DNA from: an uncultured Lachnospiraceae bacterium
GTDB lineage: Bacteria; Bacillota; Clostridia; Lachnospirales; Lachnospiraceae
Reading direction: 5' to 3'
Assembly (NCBI GenBank): GCA_949840915.1
Contig: CATKXY010000002.1
Span: forward strand, 1 to 64,000
Length of the DNA: 64,000 nt
The notes beneath the pieces are model-generated. The model was not told the DNA's origin. It was given only the letters and a program-made list of their open reading frames with translations, and did no database searches. A program made the position numbers and the translations under genes. Shown piece by piece: positions 9,207-17,404 of this stretch (position 1 is the stretch's first letter; each line of letters starts with the position of its first letter).

Positions 9207-9371
9207 CTACGGAATCCTTCTCTTATTTTTCATCATTGTGATCCTGTCGGGAATATAGCATAATTTTGGCGTTACTGATAGTGAACAATCGGAATTGGAA
9301 TATATAAAAGGTGTGTTAAAAGTTATTGACATAATGTTAATTTTCAGAAACCCATGAGATGTGCGTCAATA

Positions 9372-9408
9372 TTGACAAATTGACAACCTAGATTTCTTGA
9401 AGTCAAAT
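9372..9408 (+). promoter_or_regulatory. Candidate promoter with tandem TTGACAA
   Basis: Two TTGACA copies lie 8 bases apart (9372 and 9380). The second has TCAAAT (9403-9408) 17 bases downstream, giving a weak -10. The direct repeat could also be an operator for the XRE regulator it precedes. Confidence 0.35.
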
Positions 9409-9447
9409 AAATTATATTGTAGGCTAGAAAAAAGGAGGAAATACAAA

Positions 9448-9873
9448 ATGAAATTCAATGAAAAATTATTAAAACTTAGAAAAGAAAAAGGACTCTCACA
9501 AGAAGAACTGGGAATGGAAATGCAGGTATCAAGGCAAACGATTTCAAAGTGGGAGGCAGGGCAATCATACCCAGATTTTACCAGATTGGTCATGTTAAGT
9601 GATTTCTTTGATATGACTATAGATGAACTTGTGAAGGATATTGACGTGCAGGAAGTAAGGGAAAATTCTTTTACAAATGAGAAAATAGATTCTATTTATC
9701 GAGTTTCGCAAGACGTGAACTCTATTTTTCAGAATAGAACGCTCAAAGATATTATAAAAGGGATAAAATGGTTTATAGTGGGCAGTTTTATATTTCTATG
9801 CCTAGTTATAGTAGTTTCACTTATACTGCATTTTATTTATCCAGAATCCAATACATTTTGGCGTACCTATTAA
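9448..9873 (+). CDS. XRE-family regulator with C-terminal membrane anchor
   Basis: A 141-residue protein. Residues 1-62 are a Cro/cI-type helix-turn-helix (LRKEKGLSQEELG, VSRQTISKWEAGQSYPD). A linker follows, and one hydrophobic helix near residues 108-132 could anchor it in the membrane. This layout is common in Firmicutes and resembles regulators that report envelope state, though no partner gene is adjacent. ATG 9448 has the ribosome site AAAGGAGG. It sits alone between a broken ParB-like gene and an IS3 remnant, so it may be cargo of a former element. The DNA target is unknown; the tandem repeat at its promoter hints at self-control. Confidence 0.85.
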   Translation: MKFNEKLLKLRKEKGLSQEELGMEMQVSRQTISKWEAGQSYPDFTRLVMLSDFFDMTIDELVKDIDVQEVRENSFTNEKIDSIYRVSQDVNSIFQNRTLKDIIKGIKWFIVGSFIFLCLVIVVSLILHFIYPESNTFWRTY

Positions 9874-10099
9874 TTGCAAACTATGCACCGTCCCATGTGA
9901 AAGAAAGGGAGGGGAATCATCTATGCGAACTATAGTCAAGTAAGTAGACACATTTTTAGCAGAAATTTTAAGGGAACGCTTGCTTAGGGAACCTGTTGAC
10001 AATCTACTTTTCCCATGTTTATTTTGGCATATTTTCTTCTGTAATGGAATAGAAAGGTTGGTAAATCCGGCATATGGTCTTTCCTTTCTGTTTTAGGGT
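9874..10099. other. Intergenic decayed DNA
   Basis: No gene is supported here. It carries the second copy of the 15-base stretch GCATATGGTCTTTCC (10070-10084) also found at 1935-1949. Reading the minus strand, both copies encode LKQ(N/K)GKTICR, which suggests a common mobile parent. Confidence 0.4.
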
Positions 10100-10136
10100 A
10101 AAAAAATAGCGGTAAATCTGTAATAGGTTTACCGCT
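10100..10136 (-). terminator. Intrinsic terminator on the minus strand
   Basis: AGCGGTAAA (10108-10116) pairs perfectly with TTTACCGCT (10128-10136). Read on the minus strand it is followed by seven T, and it lies downstream of the IS3-type remnant. Confidence 0.6.
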
Positions 10137-10185
10137 GCTTTATTAGTAACTTGCTATTTAATTTTTTTTAGAAAAAGTTGAAAGA

Positions 10186-10420
10186 TTATGCCGCTTTTTT
10201 AAGTTCCTCATCCTCCTTTTGCTGTCGTATCAGATAACCGATAGAGCTATGGATCCGTTTACGGTTATACCATCCTTGCTCGTATACGGACTTCCAAGAT
10301 CATTATGAAGGATGCTTCCCTCTATATCCCTGACATTCAGGCACGCATTCTCTACCGCCATATCAAAGATTTCAGCAATTGCGGATACCGGATCAGATCT
10401 CAACTTTATTTCTGGAAAAT
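10186..10420 (-). pseudogene. IS3-type transposase remnant with internal deletion
   Basis: On the minus strand the frame first reads part of the IS3 integrase core (FDMAVENACLNVRDIEGS, then ILHNDLGSPYTS, matching the family motif HSDxGSQYTS). It then shifts and continues as the family C-terminus (YEQGWYNRKRIHSSIGY) ending in LKKAA and a stop at 10186. The section between the second catalytic aspartate and the C-terminus, including the region with the catalytic glutamate, is missing. It is therefore a fused remnant of two ends of one gene. A minus-strand terminator lies just beyond. Confidence 0.75.
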
Positions 10421-10433
10421 CCATCTGAAAGTG

Positions 10434-10442
10434 TGGTACAAT
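10434..10442 (+). promoter_or_regulatory. Candidate extended -10 promoter
   Basis: TGGTACAAT forms an extended -10 element about 110 bases before the VOC gene. No good -35 is seen. Confidence 0.3.
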
Positions 10443-10550
10443 TATAGTCAAAAACAGAAAAGAAAAATTATGGGAAATAATTTTTCCGGGAAACTGCAGA
10501 AAGATTACGAGATTCCGCAAACAATAAAAACTAACAAAGGCGGTGATTCA

Positions 10551-10913
10551 ATGAAGTTAAAAAATGTACTGATCGTTGTTAAGGATATGAAAAAGTCCAT
10601 TGCATTCTACAAAAATCTCTTTGGCCTGGAAGTGATTTGCGACAATGATGGAAATGTGATTATGACGGAAGGGCTTGTCCTTCAGGATATTAAGTATTGG
10701 GAGCAGTTCCTGGGAAGGGCTTGTATTCCGCGCAGTAACATGAGTGAATTGTACTTTGAAGAAAGAGATATACAAACTTTTGCGGAGAAATTAGAGAATT
10801 ATGAGGAACCTGTCGAATATGTAAATCGATTGATGACACATAGCTGGGGGCAGCAGGTGATTCGTTTTTATGACCCGGATGGAAATTTGATAGAAGTGGG
10901 GACGCCAATGTGA
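10551..10913 (+). CDS. VOC-superfamily (glyoxalase/bleomycin-resistance fold) protein
   Basis: A 120-residue single VOC domain made of two babbb modules. The N-terminal module holds VLIVVKDMKKSIAFYKNLFGLEV, and the C-terminal one ends FYDPDGNLIEVGTPM, the usual metal-ligand glutamate region. Proteins like this act as dimers in dioxygenases, glyoxalases or drug-binding resistance proteins. The first module lacks an obvious N-terminal metal histidine, so binding without catalysis is possible. ATG 10551 follows AAAGGCGGTGATT. It overlaps the next gene by four bases (GTGA), so they form a coupled pair. Confidence 0.82.
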   Translation: MKLKNVLIVVKDMKKSIAFYKNLFGLEVICDNDGNVIMTEGLVLQDIKYWEQFLGRACIPRSNMSELYFEERDIQTFAEKLENYEEPVEYVNRLMTHSWGQQVIRFYDPDGNLIEVGTPM

Positions 10914-11119
10914 GTAAATACGATCAATTTTGGAATTGGATTAAAGAAAACGGTACAGATTGTTTCAAGCTGACCTTTGCAGAGATTGAGGAGATATCGG
11001 GCGTACCCGTTGACCACTCTTTTCTGACCTATAAGAGGGAGCTGCCGGAATACGGCTATCAGGTTGGAAAAATTTCGATGAAGGAGCAGACGGTTGTGTT
11101 TGAAAGAACGCGCAATTGA
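10910..11119 (+). CDS. Small conserved protein, unknown function
   Basis: A 69-residue protein starting with GTG at 10910, overlapping the VOC stop, so it is probably translated by coupling. It begins SKYDQFWNWIKEN and contains LTFAEIEEISGVPVDHSFLTYK, then a YGYQVGKISMKEQTVVFER beta-hairpin region. I recall similar short proteins in Clostridia beginning SKYDxLW, probably a small alpha-beta fold that may bind nucleic acid, but no function is known to me. It has no signal or membrane segment. Confidence 0.65.
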   Translation: MSKYDQFWNWIKENGTDCFKLTFAEIEEISGVPVDHSFLTYKRELPEYGYQVGKISMKEQTVVFERTRN

Positions 11120-11143
11120 AATCAATATTACCTTTTCTTTTGC

Positions 11144-11152
11144 TGGTATAAT
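11144..11152 (+). promoter_or_regulatory. Extended -10 promoter
   Basis: TGGTATAAT is a consensus extended -10, 48 bases before the GyrI-like gene. The -35 region is weak. Confidence 0.5.
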
Positions 11153-11200
11153 AGAGCGTGATATCGGAACTGTTATTTGGCAGAAAGGATGGATTCGAAT

Positions 11201-11779
11201 ATGAATCAAAAACAGACGGGCACAGATGTAAAAACTTATTTTGTGCGGATTCCGGCGCATAAGTTCTTACACATCAGGAATTATGAGAGTATCGGATATT
11301 GGGATTTCTGGCAGAAACAAAGCGTGATTCCCGGTCAGGATTGTGAAACGATCTGTGGGATACTCGACAGTATTAGGGGTAAGCTGGATGATGTAGGCGG
11401 CAGTGAACAAAATGCCGGAAGCGGGCAGGTCATGGCTTGGATCAATGAACCGTCGGGCAGAGTCTGCAGCTGGGGGATTCCGCTTGCAGAGGCATACGGG
11501 GTCAGACTCCCTGCGGATTATGCAGGTGAGGTACCGGAGCAGATGCAGATTATGGATGTTCCTGAGGGCGAATATCTTGTTTTTGAACACGGGCCCTTTG
11601 ATTTTGAGACGGAGAGTCAGAGTGTGGAAGCGAAAATAGAAACCGCAATGAAAGAGTTTGATTATGAGAGCAGCGGTTATGAGTTAGATCTGACACCGGA
11701 ACGAGTATTCTACTTCTATCATGACTGCACGCGATTTTTCAAATATATCAGACCTGTACGCAGGCAGTGCGATCAATAA
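11201..11779 (+). CDS. GyrI-like / AraC effector-binding-domain protein
   Basis: A 192-residue protein resembling stand-alone GyrI-like small-molecule binding domains. The pattern is an opening strand (YFVRIPAHKFLHIRNYES), a middle segment (VCSWGIPLAEAYGV) and a closing MDVPEGEYLVFEHGPFDF region. It has no DNA-binding domain. Such proteins bind or sequester hydrophobic or cationic compounds, or accompany regulators. ATG 11201 is favoured because AGAAAGGA lies 11 bases upstream, while an ATG at 11189 touches the ribosome site. A second, shorter GyrI-like gene occurs at 47 kb. Its ligand is unknown. Confidence 0.72.
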   Translation: MNQKQTGTDVKTYFVRIPAHKFLHIRNYESIGYWDFWQKQSVIPGQDCETICGILDSIRGKLDDVGGSEQNAGSGQVMAWINEPSGRVCSWGIPLAEAYGVRLPADYAGEVPEQMQIMDVPEGEYLVFEHGPFDFETESQSVEAKIETAMKEFDYESSGYELDLTPERVFYFYHDCTRFFKYIRPVRRQCDQ

Positions 11780-11888
11780 TAAGAACAGGAATGATTATCA
11801 GCATGGAAAATCGTAGAATGACATGGAAGAACATGCTGACAATCCAAAAGAGATATTCCTGATTATGCCTTAAAACAGGAGGCCGAAT

Positions 11889-12782
11889 ATGAGGGACCAA
11901 GATCGGGAAATCAAGATGCTTCAGGATACGCTCCAAATTCTGGAGCGGGGCTGTTATGAGAAAAACGGGGAGAAGATAAAACTGAAGCTTACCCGGAAAG
12001 AGATGGAGGATATACAGGTTTATCTCCCGGACGATGTAGAGAAGAACAGTAGTCGATCCGATTTTAATCCGCCTTTTGTGATGGGAGGACACTGTGTATA
12101 TGGCTGTGAGAATATGGATTCTTACGCATTGGTCAGAAAACGCCGTACCGATGTATATTTGTCGGACACAAAAGGCGCTAAGATTCTGGTGCTCAATTTT
12201 GCTAATCCGGTGAATCCGGGAGGAGGGGTCCGCAGCGGCGCAAGGGCACAGGAAGAGGATCTGTGCAGAAAGAGCTCTCTGCTGTTGTCTCTGGAGAGCG
12301 AGGAGGCCCAAAAGTACTATAAGTACAATCAGGGACTTGATACCTGTATGGCTTCTGACGCCTTGATGATCACTCCCCGGGTGGAGATCATAAAGGATGA
12401 AAACGGAGAACTGCTGGATGAAACAGTGATCGTTTCCGTACTTAGCTGTGCGGCGCCCATGGTTTTATGCGGCAGGGCAGGAATGAGCGAATCCGGGTAT
12501 GAGGAGATGGTTTATAGACGCATTATGGGAATGCTGAAGTGTGCGGCATATCTCGGCTATCCGTATCTTGTGCTTGGAGCATGGGGGTGCGGCGCCTTTG
12601 GAAATGACGCCGGTTTGATATCCGATTTGTTTTATAAAGCGCTCAAGGAGATAGAGTACAATGGCAGGCGTGAAAAGGATTTATTTCGTAGAATCGACTT
12701 TGCCGTGCTCGACCGCACACAGGATCAGTATAACTTCAAAGAGTTTTGCCGCAATTTCTCCTTTGACAATTTGTCCTATTAG
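11889..12782 (+). CDS. PARG-like macrodomain protein (TIGR02452 type)
   Basis: A 297-residue protein of the bacterial poly(ADP-ribose) glycohydrolase-like group, which removes ADP-ribose from proteins. The signature GGG (residues 111-113) followed by QEE (121-123) matches the PARG catalytic loop, with E122 or E123 the expected catalytic acid. LVLNFANPVNPGGG and LGAWGCGAFGNDA are the usual macrodomain loops. The start ATG 11889 follows AGGAGGCCGAAT. It is a single gene between the GyrI-like gene and the BlaI operon. No ADP-ribosyltransferase is visible nearby, so it may act on host or phage modifications or on endogenous ADP-ribosylation. Confidence 0.82.
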   Translation: MRDQDREIKMLQDTLQILERGCYEKNGEKIKLKLTRKEMEDIQVYLPDDVEKNSSRSDFNPPFVMGGHCVYGCENMDSYALVRKRRTDVYLSDTKGAKILVLNFANPVNPGGGVRSGARAQEEDLCRKSSLLLSLESEEAQKYYKYNQGLDTCMASDALMITPRVEIIKDENGELLDETVIVSVLSCAAPMVLCGRAGMSESGYEEMVYRRIMGMLKCAAYLGYPYLVLGAWGCGAFGNDAGLISDLFYKALKEIEYNGRREKDLFRRIDFAVLDRTQDQYNFKEFCRNFSFDNLSY

Positions 12783-12908
12783 GAAAGCCGAAAACATCTT
12801 CAAGAATCCCGAAGAGACGGTGTATCATGGCCGGCAGGCTGTTAGCGGAAACGGAATCGACGTATCAGGCAGGTCATTTTAGAAACGGAAATGGGTTATG
12901 CCTTGCTA

Positions 12909-12965
12909 TTGACATTTTCTGTCTATCAGTGTAGACTGTGCTTAAGGAGTCTACACTGGTAGACA
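12909..12965 (+). promoter_or_regulatory. BlaI-type promoter and long operator dyad
   Basis: TTGACA (12909-12914), 17 bases, then TAGACT (12932-12937) form a promoter. Two 18-base arms (12920-12937 and 12948-12965) are inverted with 17 of 18 matches around a 10-base spacer; the core is GTGTAGACT. The left arm covers the -10 and the right arm touches the ribosome site of the repressor gene, so a bound dimer pair would block transcription. Confidence 0.75.
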
Positions 12966-12977
12966 GGAGGGGTGTAT

Positions 12978-13349
12978 ATGGAGATGCCTAAGATTCACGA
13001 AAGCGAATATCGATTCTGCCTGATCATGTGGGAACATGAGCCGGTTACGGCTGTAGAGCTTGTAAGACTGTGTCAGGAACAGTTAGGCTGGAAGCGGACG
13101 ACCACTTATACCGTCATAAAACGCCTCGGCGAGCACGGTGTGCTGAAAAACGAGATGGGTACGGTTACATCTCTTGTATCCAAGGATGAGGCGCAGGCAT
13201 CCGAAATTGATGAGCTGGTTGAAAAGAAGTTTGAGGGGTCAATGCCCGCCTTTATAGCGGCGTTTACGAAGCATCAGGATCTTTCGGACCGGGAGCTGGA
13301 CGAAGTGCAGCGCATGATCGACCGTATCCGGAAAGGAGGCAGGCCATGA
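12978..13349 (+). CDS. blaI: BlaI/MecI/CopY-family repressor
   Basis: A 123-residue winged-helix repressor: residues 1-80 form the DNA-binding wing (ITVVE-type segment AVELVRLCQEQLGWKRTTTYTVIKRL) and the C-terminal helix region mediates dimerisation and is the usual site of cleavage. It starts at ATG 12978, seven bases after AGGAGG; a GTG at 12972 is less likely. Its stop overlaps the next gene (ATGA), which encodes the matching membrane peptidase. The dyad over its own promoter indicates autorepression. BlaI pairs control beta-lactamases in staphylococci, but no beta-lactamase gene is adjacent here, so the target regulon is likely envelope-related and unidentified. Confidence 0.88.
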   Translation: MEMPKIHESEYRFCLIMWEHEPVTAVELVRLCQEQLGWKRTTTYTVIKRLGEHGVLKNEMGTVTSLVSKDEAQASEIDELVEKKFEGSMPAFIAAFTKHQDLSDRELDEVQRMIDRIRKGGRP

Positions 13350-15499
13350 CAGAGCTTTTTTTGACGATCGTCGACATGAGCATTTCGGCGAGCTGGATCG
13401 TCCTTGCGGTGCTGTTGCTCCGGCTTGTTTTGAGAAAGGCGCCAAAGTGGGTCAATGGATTGCTCTGGTGTATTGTGGCAGTGAGACTGCTCTGTCCGAT
13501 TACTGTCGAAAGCCCGCTTTCGATGGTTCCGCAGTCTGACATTATTCGGGATAATTCCATTCGCTATGACGGGGCAGCAGCCTACGGAGAATACATTCCC
13601 GCTGAAGAAGCCGGATTTAATCTTGTAAATGCACAGGTTCAGCCGGGAGCATCCTCTACTGCGGAGCATACGATTATGCCTGTCTTATTGATTATATGGG
13701 GAACGGGCATTCTTCTGCTGTTGCTATATACCGCTGTCAATTGCCGGAATCTGTGCCGAAGAATTGATACTGCCGTTCGGTACAGGGATAATATCTTCCA
13801 GAGTGAACAGGTAAGCGCTCCGTTTGTATTTGGTGTGATCAGGCCGCGGATATATCTTCCGTTCAAAATGGACGGGCAGGAACTTGAACATGTTGTGGCG
13901 CATGAAAAAGCGCATATCCGCCGAAGAGATCATTGGTGGAAGCCCCTCGGGTTCCTTTTGCTTGCGGTTCACTGGTTTAATCCTGTGATGTGGCTGGCGT
14001 ATGTACTTCTCTGCAGGGATATCGAGCTGGCGTGTGATGAAAAGGTGATCAGGGAGCTGAGTAACGACCAGAGAGCGGACTATACCCGGGCGCTTTTGTC
14101 CTGCAGCGTCAATCGCCGGATGATCGCTGCCTGTCCGCTGGCTTTCGGTGAGGTCGGTGTCAAAAAAAGAGTGAAATCGGTGATGAATTACAGGAAACCC
14201 GGGTTTTGGGTTATTGTGGTTTCCATACTGGCCTGTGCTGTCGCCGCCGTCTGTTTTCTGACGGATCCCAAGCAGGACATCTACGATATTAGAATTGTCA
14301 TACCGGCAGGCAGTAAAGAGCTGTTTGTCTACTCGGATGAAGAAATCTCACCCACAAAAAACCGGATCATTATTTCGTCCGGTGATAATTTGGGCGATAC
14401 CGAGGTGATGCTGAGGCCTGTGGAAGTCAGGGAAGAAAATGCCTATGATGAAGCCGTTTATCTGACGCCGGGGATGCCTGTCAAAATGGATGCCGAGAAG
14501 GGCGCGTGGTTTCAGATCGGCGTCAATATGCAGAATCCCACAGATGAGGATATCGTAGTATCCGTGAGAGTAAAAAATGTACAGGTTCGTATTGTAGATC
14601 ATGCTTCTCCCAATAGGACTGTTGCGGACGAAGCTACAAGCTCAGGGGAGCCAGTGGGTGAAGAAACAGTTTTTACGCTGGAAGATGCGGTTTCTAAGGC
14701 TATTATTGATTCTAACGGCAATCCTCAGTCCGGCGCTATCATTCGCGCGGAAAGCCACTTTATCGCGCATACGGAAGAGAAAGACCACCAGGTTACCGTG
14801 TATCTGCAGGTATACGAGAGCAGTTATTACGGTTATAAAGGCAGTCTGTATCAGGAGTCCGGCAGCAATATTCCAACCGCCCTCACGTTTACCGTCACGG
14901 AAACCGGAGAATATGTCTTGGAAGAATACTGGATTCCGCGGGACGGAAGTTATTATGTACCGGATCTGAAGGATAAATTTCCCAAGGAAGCCCTGGAGGC
15001 ATTGGATGCTGCCCATGAGGAAATCCAAAAGCTGGGACAACAGTGTATTGATAAAGCGGAAAAATTGTTTGAGCGTTCAGGCGGTCTGGAGTTGAGGATC
15101 GAGGAATTGATGAATACCATTCAGTCTTCGCCGGGCACTTCTTCCGATCCGCAGGACTATATCAAAGCGCACGATGCAGAATATCAGGAACTGCTCGGCT
15201 ATGGAGCATATTCGCTTGATTACTGCTTTTCCGAATTTCTGCTGGGAGATCAGACAGACCTTCGGGGAAAGATCATGGAAGAAGTATGCGTCGGAATTAT
15301 CTGCGGCTGGGGCTTTGGACGTACAGACGTGTACTATAATACGGGTCAGGACTGGTTCGACGCATTTCGGGAGAGTACCCGGATACTGTCGGAGCAGTAT
15401 AGCGACGAAGAGATCGAGAAAAACTATCCGGCATCATGGATTCTTCTGGAAATGCCGGATGCGGATTTGGATACCGGTATGGAGCAGACGATACAATAG
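13346..15499 (+). CDS. BlaR1-like M56 membrane peptidase with unusual C-terminal domain
   Basis: A 717-residue antirepressor. The first 310 residues have four membrane helices (near 15, 38, 112 and 205) and the M56 zinc site HEKAH (186-190) with a further metal ligand in ELACDEKVI. Activated family members cleave the BlaI repressor. The final helix lies near 285-305, after which about 410 residues are outside the cell. In BlaR1 and MecR1 this part is a penicillin-binding sensor with SxxK, SxN and KTG motifs. I see none here, so the sensed signal is probably not a beta-lactam acylating the protein. It is the second gene of the pair and overlaps blaI by four bases. Confidence 0.82.
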   Translation: MTELFLTIVDMSISASWIVLAVLLLRLVLRKAPKWVNGLLWCIVAVRLLCPITVESPLSMVPQSDIIRDNSIRYDGAAAYGEYIPAEEAGFNLVNAQVQPGASSTAEHTIMPVLLIIWGTGILLLLLYTAVNCRNLCRRIDTAVRYRDNIFQSEQVSAPFVFGVIRPRIYLPFKMDGQELEHVVAHEKAHIRRRDHWWKPLGFLLLAVHWFNPVMWLAYVLLCRDIELACDEKVIRELSNDQRADYTRALLSCSVNRRMIAACPLAFGEVGVKKRVKSVMNYRKPGFWVIVVSILACAVAAVCFLTDPKQDIYDIRIVIPAGSKELFVYSDEEISPTKNRIIISSGDNLGDTEVMLRPVEVREENAYDEAVYLTPGMPVKMDAEKGAWFQIGVNMQNPTDEDIVVSVRVKNVQVRIVDHASPNRTVADEATSSGEPVGEETVFTLEDAVSKAIIDSNGNPQSGAIIRAESHFIAHTEEKDHQVTVYLQVYESSYYGYKGSLYQESGSNIPTALTFTVTETGEYVLEEYWIPRDGSYYVPDLKDKFPKEALEALDAAHEEIQKLGQQCIDKAEKLFERSGGLELRIEELMNTIQSSPGTSSDPQDYIKAHDAEYQELLGYGAYSLDYCFSEFLLGDQTDLRGKIMEEVCVGIICGWGFGRTDVYYNTGQDWFDAFRESTRILSEQYSDEEIEKNYPASWILLEMPDADLDTGMEQTIQ

Positions 15500-15610
15500 A
15501 GATTTATCTGAATAAAAATCAAGGAATGTATAAATATCCACCAAATTCTGCAGACGGGCACAGGGGACACTTTTTTAAAAGGGAGTAAAATAATAAGACA
15601 GGAGAGAGAG

Positions 15611-16126
15611 ATGGATCACAATAATTTGAGAGAAAAATTTGAATTTCGCAATATTCATGCAGATGAAGTAAAACAGGCGGCTGCTATCGAGCAGATCTGT
15701 TTTCCGCCGAATGAAGCTTGTTCAGAAAAGAGTATGACGGAGAGAATCGCAAGAGCGCCGGAGCTGTTTCTGGTTGCAGTGGATAAAGAGACCGGGAGGA
15801 TCGCCGGATTTTTGAATGGTTTGTCCACAAATGAGAATGCATTCAGGGACGAATTCTTTACGGATGCCGGTCTGCATGATTCTGATGGTAAGAATGTCAT
15901 GCTGCTGGGACTTGACGTATTGCCGGAGTATCGCGGGCAGGGACTTGCCAGAGAGCTTGTGTCTGAATATTTGAGGCGGGAGCGGAAAAATAACCGTCAG
16001 AAGCTGTTTCTGACCTGTCTGCAGCCAAAAGTAGAAACGTATAAAAAGATGGGATTTCTTGATGCGGGTATAGCCAACTCCTCCTGGGGCGGAGAAGAAT
16101 GGCACGAGATGAGTATATTTGTCTAA
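15611..16126 (+). CDS. GNAT-family N-acetyltransferase
   Basis: A 171-residue GNAT enzyme that would move an acetyl group from acetyl-CoA to an amine. The acetyl-CoA binding loop is in LGLDVLPEYRGQGLARELV (Q/RxxGxG/A pattern, near residues 98-117). The last strands hold FLTCLQPKVETYKKMGF, with a conserved tyrosine near residue 140. ATG 15611 follows AGGAGAGAG. The acceptor cannot be told. It lies between the BlaI pair and the peroxide operon, whose promoter overlaps its end. Confidence 0.85.
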   Translation: MDHNNLREKFEFRNIHADEVKQAAAIEQICFPPNEACSEKSMTERIARAPELFLVAVDKETGRIAGFLNGLSTNENAFRDEFFTDAGLHDSDGKNVMLLGLDVLPEYRGQGLARELVSEYLRRERKNNRQKLFLTCLQPKVETYKKMGFLDAGIANSSWGGEEWHEMSIFV

Positions 16127-16148
16127 AGGAACGGAATTGTGGTATAAT
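16119..16148 (+). promoter_or_regulatory. Sigma-A promoter of the bcp-yaaA operon
   Basis: TTGTCT (16119-16124) and TATAAT (16143-16148) are 18 bases apart with the extended TGG. It overlaps the last codons of the GNAT gene. Confidence 0.6.
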
Positions 16149-16185
16149 TTAGTTCAGAGTCAATACAGACAGGAGGGACATGATC

Positions 16186-16641
16186 ATGTTACAGGCAGGA
16201 ACAAAAGCGCCGGAATTTTCATTACCGGACCAGGACGGTAAGCTTCATACCTTGAGCGAATACAAGGGCAGGAAGGTCATTCTGTATTTTTATCCCAAGG
16301 ACAATACCCCGGGATGTACGAAGCAGGCCTGCGGCTTCAGCGAGCTGTATCCGCAGTTTGAGGAAAAGGGTGCGGTGGTTCTGGGTGTGAGCAGGGATTC
16401 TGTGGCGTCTCACAAGAAGTTTCAGGAGAAATATGCATTGGGATTTACGCTGCTCTCGGATCCGGAGCTGGCATGCATACAGGCCTATGATGTATGGCAG
16501 GAGAAGAAAAATTACGGCAAGGTCTCAATGGGTGTGGTTCGCACCACTTATCTGATCGACGAGGAGGGTGTGATCGCAAAGACCTTCGGCAAGGTAAAGG
16601 CCGCAGAGAATCCGGCGCAGATGCTTGAGGAGCTGGCATGA
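16186..16641 (+). CDS. bcp: Peroxiredoxin, Bcp type (thiol peroxidase)
   Basis: A 151-residue atypical two-Cys peroxiredoxin that reduces peroxides at the expense of thioredoxin. The peroxidatic cysteine C44 lies in TPGCTKQAC with the resolving C49 five residues later, as in Bcp. ATG 16186 is chosen because AGGAGG is nine bases upstream; an ATG at 16180 is only three bases from it. It overlaps yaaA by four bases, so the two peroxide-defence genes are coupled. A thioredoxin gene lies at 60.9 kb in this window and could serve it. Confidence 0.92.
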   Translation: MLQAGTKAPEFSLPDQDGKLHTLSEYKGRKVILYFYPKDNTPGCTKQACGFSELYPQFEEKGAVVLGVSRDSVASHKKFQEKYALGFTLLSDPELACIQAYDVWQEKKNYGKVSMGVVRTTYLIDEEGVIAKTFGKVKAAENPAQMLEELA

Positions 16642-17384
16642 GGATCATTATTTCACCTGCCAAGAAAATGAAGGTGGATGAGGATTCTCTGGGATATTGC
16701 GAAATGCCGGTTTTTCTGGAGGAGACCGGGCGGATCATGGGATGGATGAAAACTTTGGATCTGAAGGAGGGAAAGACGCTCTGGGGCTGTAATGACCGGC
16801 TGGCGGAGCAGAACTTTGAGCGTTTTCACAATATGGATCTGGAGAGAGGACTGACACCGGCGCTTCTGGCCTATGAGGGAATCCAGTACCAATATATGGC
16901 TCCGGCTGTCTTCGAGGAGGGAATGCTCTCTTATGTGCAGGATACGCTTAGAATTCTGTCCGGTTTTTACGGTGTGCTGAAGCCTATGGACGGCGTCGTT
17001 CCTTACCGGTTGGAGATGCAGGCCAGGACGAAGGTGGACGGAATCAATGGCCTGTATGATTTCTGGGGAAAAAAGCTCTATGATGAAGTCAAAGATGATT
17101 CCGGGGTGTTCGTCAATCTGGCCTCCAGAGAATACTCCCGATGCATAGAGAAATATCTGCAGCCGCAGGACAGGTTTATCACTTGTATTTTTGGCGAAAT
17201 CTCCGGGGACAGAGTGATTCAAAAGGGAGTTTATGTCAAGATGGCCAGAGGTGAGATGGTTCGTTTTATGGCGGAAAACCGTATCCTGGAACCGCAGGAG
17301 CTGCAGAAATTCTGCGGGCTCGGTTATCGGTTTCGGGACAGTCTTTCCACAGACACGGAATATGTATTTATAAAACAGGCGTGA
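16638..17384 (+). CDS. yaaA: Peroxide-stress protein YaaA
   Basis: A 248-residue DUF328/YaaA protein. The family lowers intracellular free iron and protects DNA from peroxide damage. Its start MRIIISPAKKMK is the family hallmark, and GLYDFWGKKLYDEVK and VFVNLASREYSRCI are conserved. It begins in an ATGA overlap with bcp, which strengthens both calls. Its own stop overlaps a GTG of the methyltransferase frame, though that gene more likely begins at 17405. Confidence 0.92.
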   Translation: MRIIISPAKKMKVDEDSLGYCEMPVFLEETGRIMGWMKTLDLKEGKTLWGCNDRLAEQNFERFHNMDLERGLTPALLAYEGIQYQYMAPAVFEEGMLSYVQDTLRILSGFYGVLKPMDGVVPYRLEMQARTKVDGINGLYDFWGKKLYDEVKDDSGVFVNLASREYSRCIEKYLQPQDRFITCIFGEISGDRVIQKGVYVKMARGEMVRFMAENRILEPQELQKFCGLGYRFRDSLSTDTEYVFIKQA

Positions 17385-17404
17385 GACAAGGGGAGACACT
17401 GCAG

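Noticed and set aside
13239..13669. Several minus-strand frames opposite blaI and blaR1-like genes
   Set aside because: They are antisense to two coupled, well-marked genes.
12978..15499. A beta-lactam-resistance locus
   Set aside because: No beta-lactamase gene is near and the sensor lacks penicillin-binding motifs.
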